Origin: Diphasiastrum complanatum
Taxonomy: Eukaryota; Streptophyta; Lycopodiopsida; Lycopodiales; Lycopodiaceae
NCBI GenBank assembly: GCA_029204225.1
Contig: CM055105.1
Span: forward strand, 50,794,745-50,858,744
Length of the DNA stretch: 64,000 bases
Reading direction: 5' to 3'
This document shows, in pieces, positions 32,927 to 44,346 of this stretch. The position numbers and the translations under genes are program-made. Positions within the stretch are counted from its first letter, which is position 1; each line of letters starts with the position of its first letter. The notes beneath the pieces are model-generated. The model saw nothing but the letters and a program-made list of their open reading frames with translations. It was not told the origin of the DNA and made no database searches.

Positions 32927-33951
32927 TCAAAGAAGGAGCATGTTTTGATGTTTGGAGATTCTACTTTTTCTTTTGATATCCTATTTGTGACCAAGAATAG
33001 TTTCTAATGAAACATCTTTCACCAATAATTAAATCCTTTCCAGTGCACATCATGTAGTGAGGCATGTGAAAGTACTGTACTTTAAAACCATAAATGGATC
33101 TACAAAAGATCCACAAGAGTGATTGGATGCTTGCTTAACAATCTATCAAAAAGTTAGACACAAAAAAGTTGATCTAGATTGGCAATTTGACAAACAACAA
33201 ACATTAACAATCAAAAGCATTGATAAACATTGAAATCCGAGCCCACACGTGTGTACTACAGGCTATAGTACGGCCTTCAACCTGAGAAACAAGTAGAAAT
33301 TGATTTGGTTTCATTTGGATCACAAAAACTCAATGTACATAGTGAACTAGCTTGAGATTGCCAATGAGCTACAAAATTTTTCTATCTTCTCACTATGGAG
33401 ATTCGACTTCCTTCTTGAAGTTAGGTGGATTTCCAGCATGTAATAAGGAAGTTAACTCACTCTCCTTGACCTAAAATGAAACCCTAGTCTATTTTCTAAA
33501 GTTATGCTTGGTAGGTAGCTAGTTAGTCAAATTTTCACCTTAAACTTAGGTGTAGGTCCTATAAAGTAGGGATGACCACCAAATAGACATGACCAACTCT
33601 CTTGACTTGACCTAACCTACATTAGGATGGGTTTCCCATGTGGCATCATGGCCTCACATGTGTGGGACCCACTTGTGTACACAATTTACACTATTCTACA
33701 TGGTTTTTGATCAAGCTAGATTTGCCAATTTTTGGCAATTCTTCACACTCCTCCTCAAATTTAGCTTGATCTATTTACAACTCTCTTGATAGATGAATGA
33801 AAGCTTTTAGAAGTGTCTAAAAAATCCAGCTACAAACAAGGAACTTTTGAGACTCCAATAGAGAATGATGTCCATGAAGGATCTTTCACCACCTCTTAGA
33901 GAATCCCTTACAAGATGTTCCATAAATGTGTCTATATACATGTAGCACACT

Positions 33952-34725
33952 TCAAAAGTAAATATCATGCCAAGCCATGGATTCCAAGGCATATTGTGCA
34001 CTTGAAGATACATCAATTAAAATATTAAGTGCATAAATAATGTTGCCAAAGACAACTTGTCTTGCTTGATCCATTTGATTGAGCCTAGATGGCTCCATCT
34101 TGATACTCAAGGTTCTCCTTGGAGTCCTCGGGTCTTGAGCTTGATCCTCCACTTGACTTGACTCCAAAACATCAATGAATTGAATAATGTGTTGATCCAA
34201 AGGTGCTTCTTCAAGTTTACAAATCTTCCACTCTTGAAAGATCACATTTCCACCATTGACAAATTCTTTGGTTGAAAACAAGTAGATTCTACAATCTCTA
34301 CTTGAAGAGCAAAACACTACCATTATTCCTATCATTGAAATAGGATAATCTTTGGTCCTTACATTGGAATGATCATGCACAAAGCATGTGGACACAAAGA
34401 TTTCCAAAGCAAATGATGTTTCATCTTGTATGACTCTATTCAAACTATTACAAAAATAGTTATCCAATGAAATTGCTTTATCAACAATAAATGTAGATTT
34501 CAAAGCATCCCATTTCATTGTCTTGTCATACAAAGTAATAAACACCATGGATCTTAAAGGTAAGAAACAAGTCACCTCATTTCTACTAATACTTTCCAAA
34601 AAGTATTCAAAGATAGTAGACTCTCCAATGCTCACCATTCTTACAAGATGCACACTTGAATGGACAATTTGCATGCAATTTGATGACTCGGCCATTGTCA
34701 TTGAGGACTCCCTTGGAACTCTCAT
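33952..34725 (-). CDS. Unknown module plus integrase C-terminal tail of element G
   Basis: 257-codon frame. Residues 1-135 match nothing I recognise. Residues about 140-180 resemble the copia integrase C-terminus (VFCSSSRDCRIYLFSTKEFV then GGNVIFQEWKI, as in 'Y...SK.YR.Y......SRDVIF'). Residues 190-230 are the linker (DPRTPRRTLSIKMEPSRL). It stops where RT would begin. A stretch KWDALKSTFIVDKAISL resembles HWKDAKLEFIILVDKVKM in element H. It follows the protease frame after a ~10-bp gap with a stop. Confidence 0.7.
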   Translation of the reverse strand: MRVPRESSMTMAESSNCMQIVHSSVHLVRMVSIGESTIFEYFLESISRNEVTCFLPLRSMVFITLYDKTMKWDALKSTFIVDKAISLDNYFCNSLNRVIQDETSFALEIFVSTCFVHDHSNVRTKDYPISMIGIMVVFCSSSRDCRIYLFSTKEFVNGGNVIFQEWKICKLEEAPLDQHIIQFIDVLESSQVEDQAQDPRTPRRTLSIKMEPSRLNQMDQARQVVFGNIIYALNILIDVSSSAQYALESMAWHDIYF

Positions 34726-34734
34726 GCTTTGAGG

Positions 34735-35385
34735 CTAATCCTCAAGATCTTCCTCCTTTTGATGCTCCTCCTCAATGCAAGAAAGATCACACTTTGCCAA
34801 GATCTCCTCTTGAGTGATCTCCTCCTTCGCCAAGCTCATTCTTTCAAAAGCAACACTAGCTTCCAACTTAAACAATCTTCCATGTTTAAATCCCTTTGCA
34901 ATGCAAACATCATTCTTCAAGATGAAGCAAACACCATGCATAAAGTGGACATCCAAACCACTCTCTAAGAGTAGACCAACACTAAGCATATTCTTGGTGA
35001 TTGATGGTACATAAAGGACATTTTCTAGATCCATGCATTTTGAGGATTCTAGATACAAAGAGATGGTGCCAACACCATCTATCCTACACTCTTCATCATT
35101 TGCAGTAAAAACAAACTTTTTAGCATCATTGAATGAGTGTAAGGTTGAGAAAAAGTCCTTTTCACAAGACATGTGGGAGCTAGCCCCACTATCGATCCAC
35201 CAATTGTCTCTTGAATTGCTATTGCTTGTGATGTAGATGCCATCAAGAATACATCTACTTCATCCTCCTCCTCCTTTGCAAGATTTCCTTGTTTGTCCTC
35301 CTCCACTTGTGCTCTTAGCCTCATGTAACATTCAGATGCATAATGCCCCTTCTTTCCACAAAAGAAGCATTTTTGCTATATTCTA
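34735..35385 (-). pseudogene. Gag knuckle and protease of element G
   Basis: The minus strand from 35385 reads the zinc knuckle CFFCGKKGHYASECY, then an Asp/Glu-rich spacer (EEDKQGNLAKEEEDEVD), the protease region (frameshifted around 35170; the active-site WIDSGAS is readable near 35200) and TISLYLESSKCMDLENVLYV, ITKNMLSVGLLLESGLDVHF and KHGRLFKLEAS. The open part is 34735-35172. Gag upstream of the knuckle is missing. Confidence 0.8.
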
Positions 35386-37679
35386 CAAAGGAGAGCCACA
35401 AGAGCAAAGATGGAGCTATCAATGCTCATTTTTGTGGACAAGGAAAGGAAAGTTGGAAAGAGAGGTACATTTTGTACTTCATTTGCTGAGTTTTGTAATG
35501 AAGTCCCTTTGAATTCTGGACCATAAATGGATCTACAAAAGATCCACAAGAGTGATTGGATGCTTGCTTAACAATCTATCAAAAAACTAGACACAAAAAA
35601 GTTGATCTAGATTGGCAATTTGACAAACAACAAGCATTAACAATCAAAAGCATTGATAAACATTGAAATCCGAGCCCACACGTGTGTACTACAGGCTATA
35701 GTACGGCCTTCAATCTGAGAAACAAGTAGAAATTGATTTGGTTTCATTTGGATCACAAAAACTCAATGTACATAGTGAACTAGCTTGAGATTGCCAATGA
35801 GCTCCAAAATTTTCTATCTTCTCACTATGGAGAGAGGGAATACATAGCAAATTCGACTTCCTTCTTGAAGTTAGGTGGATTTCCAGCATGTCATAAGGAA
35901 GTTAACTCACTCTCCTTGACCTAAAATGAAACCCTAGTCTATTTCCTAGAGTTATGCTTGGTAGGTAGCTAGTTGGTCAAATTTTCACCTTAAACTTAGG
36001 TGTAGGTCCTATAAAGTAGGGATGACCACCAAATAGACATGACCAACTCTCTTGACTTGACCTAACCTACATTAGGATGGGTTTCCCATGTGGCATCATG
36101 GCCTCACACGTGTGGGACCCACTTGTGTACACAATTTACACTATTCTACATGGTTTTTGATCAAGCTAGATTTGCCAATTTTTGGCAATTCTTCACAAGG
36201 CATTGCAAGATTTATAAGCCAAATTTTCTATGTGAATGATATTTGAGGATGTAAAATATCCACAACACAAATTTACTATTAGTGAGCTTAAATTTCCTAC
36301 TAATTATTGGATCAACTTTTTGTTTTTATTAAACATTGTTGTTGATTATTCTCTTTGAGATGCTAGATATATTTTTCAAACAGGGTCGACCTACCCATGT
36401 CATGCTATATTTTGCAATTGAACTTGGTGCTGGGGTAGTCCACTCGATTAGTACTTCTATGTACCTATCTACAACATGTAGTAAGGTATAACACAATTAG
36501 GATATATGATGTGGATAGAAAATCTAAAAATTCTCCTACATTGTAAGTATGACATTTTTGGCTTGGGTAGCCAATTTAACATAGTATTTTTTTTGTTCAT
36601 CACATACAAGAAAGTTGTAGTAACTACAACGATGCTATTTATATTCCTTTTTAGAGCATGTATTAAGGCATAACATAATTAGGGTATACGATGTTGAAAA
36701 ACAATCTAAAACATGGAATATGTTTTTATATTGGGATGTTCTAATTTTTCATTTGATATCTTTTTTATGAGCAACAATAGTTTCTAACAAAAATTTATTA
36801 ACAATATTTAAATCCTTTGCAATGCACATCATTTAGAGAGGATTGTAATCTAAATTGTCATGCAAGATTTATATGTAAAATTGTCTTTGTAAACTATGTT
36901 TGAGGATGAAAAACAATCCAGAATATAATTTTTAATGTTAGTGAGTAAAACTTTTGTAGTAACTACTGGATCTACTTATTTTTAAGAAAATTGTTATTTA
37001 TTATTCTCTTTTGAATACTAGATATAGTTCTCAAACAAGCAAGACCTATCCATGCCATACTATATTTGCAATTGATTTTGGTACTGGGGTAGTCTACTCG
37101 ATTCCATGCCTTATTACATCATCATCAAGTTAACACATTGTAATAGATTAAAAAATAACTTTTTTTATAGCATACATATACATAAGCACAAACGATGTGT
37201 CTGTTGCTTTGTGAATTGAAGGACAAAGAATCAAGAGGGTACCTCAAGTACCAAGTTTGAAATTCTATAGCCAAGTACATGAGCAAGTAAGCTTGTTTGT
37301 TAGAGAAACATTCTAGCAACTCATTTGAATTGAATGTGATTTTGGCTTACTTTGTCCTAAAGTGTAGTATGACATTTTTGGTTGGGTAGCAAGTTTAAGA
37401 CATTATTTTGTGTATTCATCACATACAAGGAAGTTGTAGTGACTAAAACAATAATACTTCTATATTCTTATGTACAACATGTAGTAAGGCATAACACAAT
37501 TAGGGTATATGATGTGGATAGAAAATCTAAAAGATACAATTGGTTTTTATTCTTCGAGCTTATACGTTTTTTTTAGATATCATATTTGTGAGCAAGAATA
37601 GTTTCTAACAAAAAAATCTTTTAACAAATTTGAAATTGTTTGCAATGCACATCATTTAGTGACGCATTGTAACCTAAAT

Positions 37680-38537
37680 AGGCAGATGCGTAAAGAAGTT
37701 AGAAAATGATATTAAAATTACTTTATAGTTATTTTTCTCTATCCTACATGGCATTTCTTATAGGGCCCACTTTGAGCCCATATTTTCTCTAATGTATTAT
37801 TGATCCAGGATAGTCTCATCAAGCTAAATTGTGAGGAGGACTGTTGAAATTTCATAATTCTAGCTTGACCATTTTTGGTCACATGCATTGTAAGTGGCAA
37901 GAAGGCGATGTAAGTAGATGCCACATGTGCCAACTCACATAGGATGCTTTCCAAAGACTTCATTCCTCATATTACATTGTGATGGCATTTTTGAAATGAG
38001 GCCAAAGTGTACTTATATAAGCTAGAGAAATTCTAGGAGCTAAAAATAGCATGTTTTACATTGTTTTTGGATCTTGAGATCTTGACTCCATATTAGGGTG
38101 GATCCAATGACCTATTAGGTTAGATGTTAGGGTTAGGTTGTGATAAGTAAAAATATGCCCTAAAATGTTCATATCCAAGCTTGAAATGTATAAATGTATG
38201 ATGGGATCTCCATCCAAATATGAAAAAAAAAATCGGGTTTTTCCACTTCTATCAACATTGTCTTTTGGTGGTGAGTTCTAGCTATTGGATGTGAGTGTTT
38301 CTATGCATTAATTGCTTGGTTTGGAAGGTACTAGACCTGTTTATAGGTCTGATAAGCTTGATGTACTTTACTTCATTTGATCAAATCTATGTGCCTAATG
38401 TGGAGTTAAATGCCAAATTTGCTAGTTTTGGTGATTAGTCTTGATTCTAGCTCATAGTTTGGATTAGATATTTGATTTTTGCATCCTCCATAACTTTAAG
38501 GATTGACTGGGATTGATTTTGCTGTAAATTTTTGTCA
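37680..38537 (+). mobile_element. 3' end of an H-family element: internal tail and LTR
   Basis: 37680-37841 matches, in reverse, the 3' interior of element H (tagtctcatcaagctaaattgtgaggagg). The LTR runs from TGTTGAAATTTC at 37842 to TTTTTGTCA at 38537 (696 bp). The rest of the element is missing on the left. Confidence 0.85.
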
Positions 38538-39269
38538 AATATGGCAAAACATAATCAGCATATGTATGTTGAAAAATCATCTCAAAGACATCATGTAGTG
38601 AGACATTGTGACCTAAATTGACATGCCAGATTTATAAGCCAAATTTTCTATGTGAATGATATTTTGAGGATGTAAAAAATCCACAATACAAATTTACTAT
38701 TACTGAACTTAAATTTCCTACTAACTATTGGATCAACTTTTTGTTTTTATTAAACATTGTTTTTGATTATTTTCTTTGAGATGCAAGATATATTTTTCAA
38801 ACAAGGTCGACCTACCCATGTCATGCTATATTTTGCAATTGAACTTGGTGCTGGGGTAGTCTACTCGATTCCATGTCTTACATTATCATCAAGTTAACAC
38901 ATTGTAATTAAAAGATAACAAATCATAACATTTTTCAAAGGATTGAATAAATTCCAATTCAAAACTATTTTTTCAATTTTTCTTATAAATATATCTAAAC
39001 AAGAATGATGCTCTTGTTGCTTTGTGAATTGCAAGACAAAGAATCAAGAGACTACCTCAAGTACCAAGTTTGAGAACTGTATAGCTAAGTACATGAGCAA
39101 GTGGGGCTTCTTTGTTAGAACAAACATTCTAGCAAGTCAAGTGAATTTAATCTACTTCTTGGCTTACATTCTTCTACATTGTAAGTATGACATTTCTGGC
39201 TTGGATAGCCAATTTAACATAGTATATTTTGTGTTCATCACATACAAAAAAGTTGTAGTAACTCTGATT

Positions 39270-39387
39270 GAAAATCCGTCGGTCGAGATCTGACATGAAC
39301 CCGTCAGTCAAGATCTGATCGAGAACCCATCGGTCGAGATCTAACGCGAACCCGTCGGTCGAGATCTGACGCAAACCTGTCGGTCAA
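39270..39387. repeat. 25-27 bp minisatellite, five units
   Basis: Units of the type cccgtcggtcgagatctgac. The array replaces about 6 bp of the surrounding ~0.9 kb repeat (between gtagtaact and atgctattta). The same motif forms a larger array at 49321-49830. Confidence 0.85.
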
Positions 39388-41280
39388 TTATGCTATTTAT
39401 ATTCCTTCTTAGAGCATGTAGTAAGGCATAATATAATTAGGATATACGATGTTAAAAAAAATCTAAAAAATGGAACATATTTATATATTCTGAGGTTTTA
39501 ATTTTTCATTTGATATCATTTTTGTGAGCAACAATAGTTTCTTACAAAAAAGCTATTAAGAATATTTAAATCCTTTGCAATGCACATCATTTAGAGAATC
39601 ATTGTAATCTAAATTGTCATGCAAGATTTATATGTAAAATTGTCTTTATAAACTATGTTTGAGGATTGAAAATGATCCAGAATACAATTTTTAATGTTAG
39701 TGAGTAAAAATTCTCTACTAACTACTGGATCTACTTATTTTTGAAAAAAATGTTATTTATTATTCTCTTTTGAATACTAGATATAGTTCTCAAGCAAGCA
39801 AGACCTATCCATGTCATACTATATTTGCAATTGAACTTGGTACCGGGGTAGTCTACTCGATTCCATGCCTTATTACATTATCATCAAGTTAACACATTTT
39901 AATAAATAAAAAAATAACCTTTTTTATAACATACATATACATAAGCACAAATGATGTGTCCCTTTCTTTGTGAATTGAAAGATAAAGAATCAAGAGGCTA
40001 CCTCAAGTACCAAGTTTGAAAATTCTATAGCCAAGTACATGAGCAAGTAGGCTTGTTTGTTAGAAAAACATTCTAGCAACTCATGTGAAGAATGTAATTT
40101 TGGCTTAAATAACATTTTTTTATAACATACATATACATAAGCACAAATGATGTGTCCGTTGCTTTGTGAATTGAAAGACAAAAAATCAAGAGGCTACCTC
40201 AAGTAACAAGTTTAAAAATTCTATAGCTTAGTACATGAGCAAGTAAGCTTGTTAGTTAGAAAAACATTTTGGCAACTCGTGTGAATTGAATGTAATTTTG
40301 GCTTACTTTGTCCTACATTGTAGTATGACATTTTTGGTTGGGTAGCAAGTTTAAGACATTATTTTGTGTATTCATCACATACAAGGAAGTTGTAGTGACT
40401 ACAACAATAATACTTCTATATACCTATGTACAACATGTAGTAAGTGACAAAATTTTACAGCAAATTCAATCCCAATCAATCCTAAAAGTGATGGAGGATG
40501 CACAAATAAAAGATCTAGATCTAGACTATGAGCTAGAATCAAGACTAGTTACCAAAACTGGCGAATTTGGCATTTAACTCCACATTAGGCACATAGATTT
40601 GATCAAATGAACCAAAGTAAAGTACAACAAGCTTCTCAGACCTGTAAACAAGTTTAGCACCTTCCAATCCAAGCAATCAATGCATAAAAACACTCACGTC
40701 CAATAGCTAGAACTCGCCACCAAAAGACAATGATGATGGAAGTGAAAAAACTCGATTTTTCTTGATTTTTGGATGGAAATCCCATCATACATTTATACTT
40801 TTCAAGCTCAGATCTGAGCATATTATGCCACCTCTGAACTTATCATACCCTAACCCTAACATCTAACCTAATAGGTCATTGGAGCTACCCTATCTTGGGG
40901 TCAAAATCTCGAGATCCCAAAACAATGAAAAACATGCTATTTTTAGCTCCTATTTTCTCTCTAGCTTATCAAAGCACTATTTGGACTCACTCCAAAGGTG
41001 CCACTCCTATGCTAGGGTAGGAGTGAGACTTACAAAGAGTATCCTATGCTATTTGGCATGTGTGACAAGCCACAACATGACCATAATACAATTTACAAGC
41101 CATATGACCAAAATTGGTCAAGCTAGAATTGTGAAATTTTAACACTCCTCCTCACAATTTAGCTTGATGAGACTATCTTGGATCAATAATCAATACATGG
41201 ATAGAAACAATATAACTTCTAGGTTCTTGTTTTATTGAGTGACTATGATCACTCATCATGATAAGAGTATGATTTGAGCT

Positions 41281-41976
41281 CTAAGTTCTCAAATGTAGTG
41301 AGAGCTCCATAAAGGTTGTCTTCAAGATCCAAGCTTTGTCTTTGGTAGGTTGTTGAATGGTCACCTTGGGCTGCAAAATGTGAGTCTCCTCCTCAAAATA
41401 AACATGAAAAACAACAGCTTTCCATAAGATCCAACTTTTGTATGAAGCACATACAATCAAAGCTTGATATATCACCATCTTAACTTTATCCACCAAAATA
41501 ATGAACTCCAACTTGGCATCCTTCCAATGAAGGTCTAATGGATCACAAGATGATACCTTTGAATACATATTTGAAACTCTAATCAAAGTAGTAATGATCA
41601 CTATTTCATCATCATAAGATATAGGATGAAAAACAATCTTCATACTAGCATCATCAAAGGACTTTGTCAAATACATGACATGTTTTCTTTCAAACACAAA
41701 ATAAGATGAGTAAAGAGAGATATGGATAGAATTCCTTTCTGCTCCTTTCTCTTTACCCAAACCTTCATATTGATGTAGATTCAGGTCTCTTTTGCCTTGA
41801 GACAAGTGCTCCTTCTCGGGTTCCTCCTTGATGTCTTTTTTCTTCATCATGCTCACTCCCTCTTGGTGTTGATGATGAAAACATGGATCCAAACCATGAT
41901 TTTCTTCAAGACTCTCAAGGACTTTGTTTTCAAGTCTCCAAACCTGAATGTTCTCCTTCTCAATATGATCTTTCAA
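41281..41976 (-). CDS. Unknown reading frame of element H
   Basis: 231-codon frame ending near the polypurine tract. The first ~85 residues are charged (MKKKDIKEEPEKEHLSQGKR); the rest is mixed hydrophobic (HWKDAKLEFIILVDKVKM, FHVYFEEETHILQPKV). No known domain recognised and no RT motif. Its position matches the unknown modules in F and G. A weak similarity to G (W-x-DA-K-x-F-I-x-VDK) is seen by eye only. Confidence 0.55.
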   Translation of the reverse strand: MKDHIEKENIQVWRLENKVLESLEENHGLDPCFHHQHQEGVSMMKKKDIKEEPEKEHLSQGKRDLNLHQYEGLGKEKGAERNSIHISLYSSYFVFERKHVMYLTKSFDDASMKIVFHPISYDDEIVIITTLIRVSNMYSKVSSCDPLDLHWKDAKLEFIILVDKVKMVIYQALIVCASYKSWILWKAVVFHVYFEEETHILQPKVTIQQPTKDKAWILKTTFMELSLHLRT

Positions 41977-42002
41977 GTCAACAAAACAATCACCAAGATT
42001 AT

Positions 42003-42165
42003 TTATACCAATTTACTAGTCCACAATTGACTAATCCACAATTGCTTACCACTACCAATTTGCACTACATACTTAAAACTAATGAGGCCAAATACTCTTG
42101 TATGGATATAAGTGTCCTTCAAGGATGATTCACTTATTCTCATACAAGGTTCACAATATGCCTCT
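42003..42165 (-). pseudogene. F-type module fragment inside element H
   Basis: The minus strand reads MRISESSLKDTYIHTRV, against MRISETSLKDTYIHKQV in F2 (44802-45593) and SETSLKETYIHKQVCS in F3. The DNA between 41997 and 42165 aligns with 45060-45225 in the same order but with a deletion. This is a shared internal segment between two LTR families. Confidence 0.75.
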
Positions 42166-42873
42166 TGCACAAATAAAAGATCCAGATCCAAACTATGAGC
42201 TAGAATCAAGACTAATTACCAAAACTAGCAAATTTGGCATTCAACTCCGCATTAGGCACATAGATTTGATCAAATGAACCAAAGTACAACAAGCTTCTCA
42301 GACCTGTAAACAAGTTTGGCACCTTCCAATCCAAGCAATTAATTCATGAAAACACTCACATCCAATAGCTAGAACTCGCCACTAAAAGACAATGATATAG
42401 GAGTGAAAAAACTCGATTTTTCATGATTTTTGGATGGAAATCCCATCATACATTTATACTTTTCAAGCTCAGATCTGAGCATATTAGGGCACCTCTGAAC
42501 TATCATACCCTAACCATAACATCTAACCTAATAGGTCATTGGATCCACCCTAACTTGGGGTCAAGATCTCGAGATCCCAAAACAATGAAAAACATGCTAT
42601 TTTTAGCTCCTATTTTCTCTCTAGCTTATCAAAGCACTATTTGGACTCACTCCAAAGCTGCCACTCCTATGCTAGGTTAGGAATGAGACTTACAAAGAGT
42701 ATCCAATGCTATTTGACACGTGTGACAAGCCACAACATGACCATAATACAATTTACAAGCCATATGACGAAAATTAGTCAAGCTAGAATTGTGAAATTTT
42801 AACAATAAGGCATAACACAATTAGGGTATATGATGTGGATAGAAAATTTAAAAGATGCAATTGGTTTTTATAT

Positions 42874-43705
42874 TGTGCAAAGAGTACAAAAGGGACCAAG
42901 AGTGGATCCTAATCTGATCCTCAAGAGGGATTGGTTGTCAGATTACTTGATCTATCAATCTACTTCAGATTAAGATCAATCTAGATCAATTCTAGACACA
43001 AAATCCTAACAAGAACAATCATTTATTGATGGTAAGTGTACTTTATGGTTTCACACGTGTGAAACATTGTCTGAGTATGGACTCCAACCTGAAAATCAAG
43101 TACACATTGATAGAACCTCAAAACAATCAAAACAAATGTAGACAAATGGAGAAAATCACTCAAAATTGCTTCCAAAACCAAGATTGGTGTCTCACACTGA
43201 TTATGGCCAAATGTGGCTCTATACATACAATAAGTGGGAGCTCGTGGTATTGATCATCCCTTTGATCCCACATGTGTGAAGGTGCTTTGTCATATGACGA
43301 TTCATCATGCAAAACTGACACTTGGACAAAACCTTCTATTTTGAGCACTTTTGGTCCATTTTCCTTCTATATGGAGATCTACTTGAAAATCTTCTAGAAG
43401 TCAAAATTCGTCTACTTCAGCTTATTCCACACATGTGAGCTGTCCTCTACACATGGGATGTGACACCTAACCAAAGGATGTGGCTCATGCAAGCAATAGA
43501 TTAATGTCATGTGTCATATGTCTAGAAAACTAGTTTTTGGCTTTTTTAGCCACTAGAACTTGAATTAAATCATATGTACAACATATATGATTATGGTACA
43601 TGACAAGTACACTATTTTCACACGTGGGAACAGGCTCCACACATGTGTGTTTATCTATATACAAGATTTTTGGCCTCTACCAAGCTTATTTTTGCATTTT
43701 TCACA
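42874..43705 (-). repeat. Solo LTR with TATAT target duplication
   Basis: 832 bp, TGTGCAAAGAG to ATTTTTCACA (plus strand), flanked by TATAT at 42869-42873 and 43706-43710. The joined flanks restore ggtttttatattttgagattatac of the ~0.9 kb repeat. Orientation is inferred from the resemblance of its left end to the F LTR U5. Holds a CACACGTGTG palindrome at 43056-43065. About 70 bp of the same LTR family also lies at 27648-27715. Confidence 0.9.
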
Positions 43706-44346
43706 TATATTTTGAGATTATACGGTTTTTTTAGATATCATATTTGTGAGCAAGAATAGTTTTTAACAAAAAAATCTCTTAACAATTTTGAAATTCTTTG
43801 CAATGCACATCATTTAGTGATGCATTGTAACCTAAATTGTTATGCAAGATTTATAAATATAATTTTCTTTGTGACCGATGTTCGAGGATGGAAAAAGATC
43901 TACAATAGAATTATAATGTTAATGAGTTAACGTCCTCTACTAACTATTGGATCTACTTATTTTTCTAGTAAATCTCTATTGATTATTATCTTTTGAATAC
44001 TAGATATATTTCTCAAACAAGTTAGACATATCCATGTCATGCTATATTTTCTTTGTGAGCAATGTTCGAGGATGGAAAAAAGTCCACAATAAAATTATAA
44101 TGTTAGTGAGTAAACGTTCTCTACTTATTTTTTCGTAATTCTCTATTGATTACTATCTTTTGAATAGTAGATATATTTTTCAAACAAGTTTGACCTATCC
44201 ATTTCATGCTATATTCTACAATTGAACTTGTAGCTGGGATAGTCTACTCCATTCCATGACTTACATTATCAGCAAGCTAATATTAACATTCTAATAGGTA
44301 AATAAAAAACATCCTCATTTGGAAAAGAATTGAATAAATTCCAATT

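Larger units (their letters stand above)
33065..36197 (-). mobile_element. Element G: non-autonomous LTR element with AGGCA target duplication
   Basis: LTRs 33065-33747 (683 bp) and about 35516-36197, both minus. AGGCA is present at 33060-33064 and at 36198-36202. Polypurine tract at 33748-33756 (plus ctcctcctc). The 5' LTR lacks its last ~25 bp and the primer-binding site, replaced by about 130 bp of unrelated sequence (35386-35515). LTRs are related to those of F but the internal module is different. Confidence 0.92.
40445..42804 (-). mobile_element. Element H: non-autonomous LTR element (TGTTAAAATTTC family)
   Basis: 3' LTR 40445-41144 (700 bp), polypurine tract 41145-41153, interior to ~42167, 5' LTR remnant 42168-42804. 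Flanks GTAAG (40440-40444) and ATAAG (42805-42809) look like a target duplication with one change; the joined flanks restore catgtagtaaggcataac of the host repeat. No primer-binding site, gag, integrase or RT remains. Confidence 0.88.
26111..44346. repeat. Field of diverged ~0.9 kb repeat units interrupted by insertions
   Basis: A unit anchored by 'caaagaatcaagaggct' recurs at about 26635, 27510, 28299/30553 (split by element F1), 31425, 31766, 32632, 37222, 39035, 39984 and 40180. Unit length is 790-880 bp where complete. Other landmarks in each unit are tggttgggtagc, agcaagaatagtttctaac and ctcaaacaag..acctatccatgtcatgctat. Uninterrupted blocks are 26111-28303, 30553-33064, 36198-37679, 38538-40444 and 42805-44346. 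The first unit follows the Ty3/gypsy RNase H relic directly, so the repeat may derive from that element's 3' part. No long frame is conserved across units. Confidence 0.8.

Noticed and set aside
41797-42128. Plus-strand frames over element H
   Set aside because: Antisense shadows of the minus-strand module.
26111-44346. CRISPR-like or protein-coding repeat array
   Set aside because: Units are ~0.9 kb, diverged and non-coding, with nested LTR elements; not a CRISPR.
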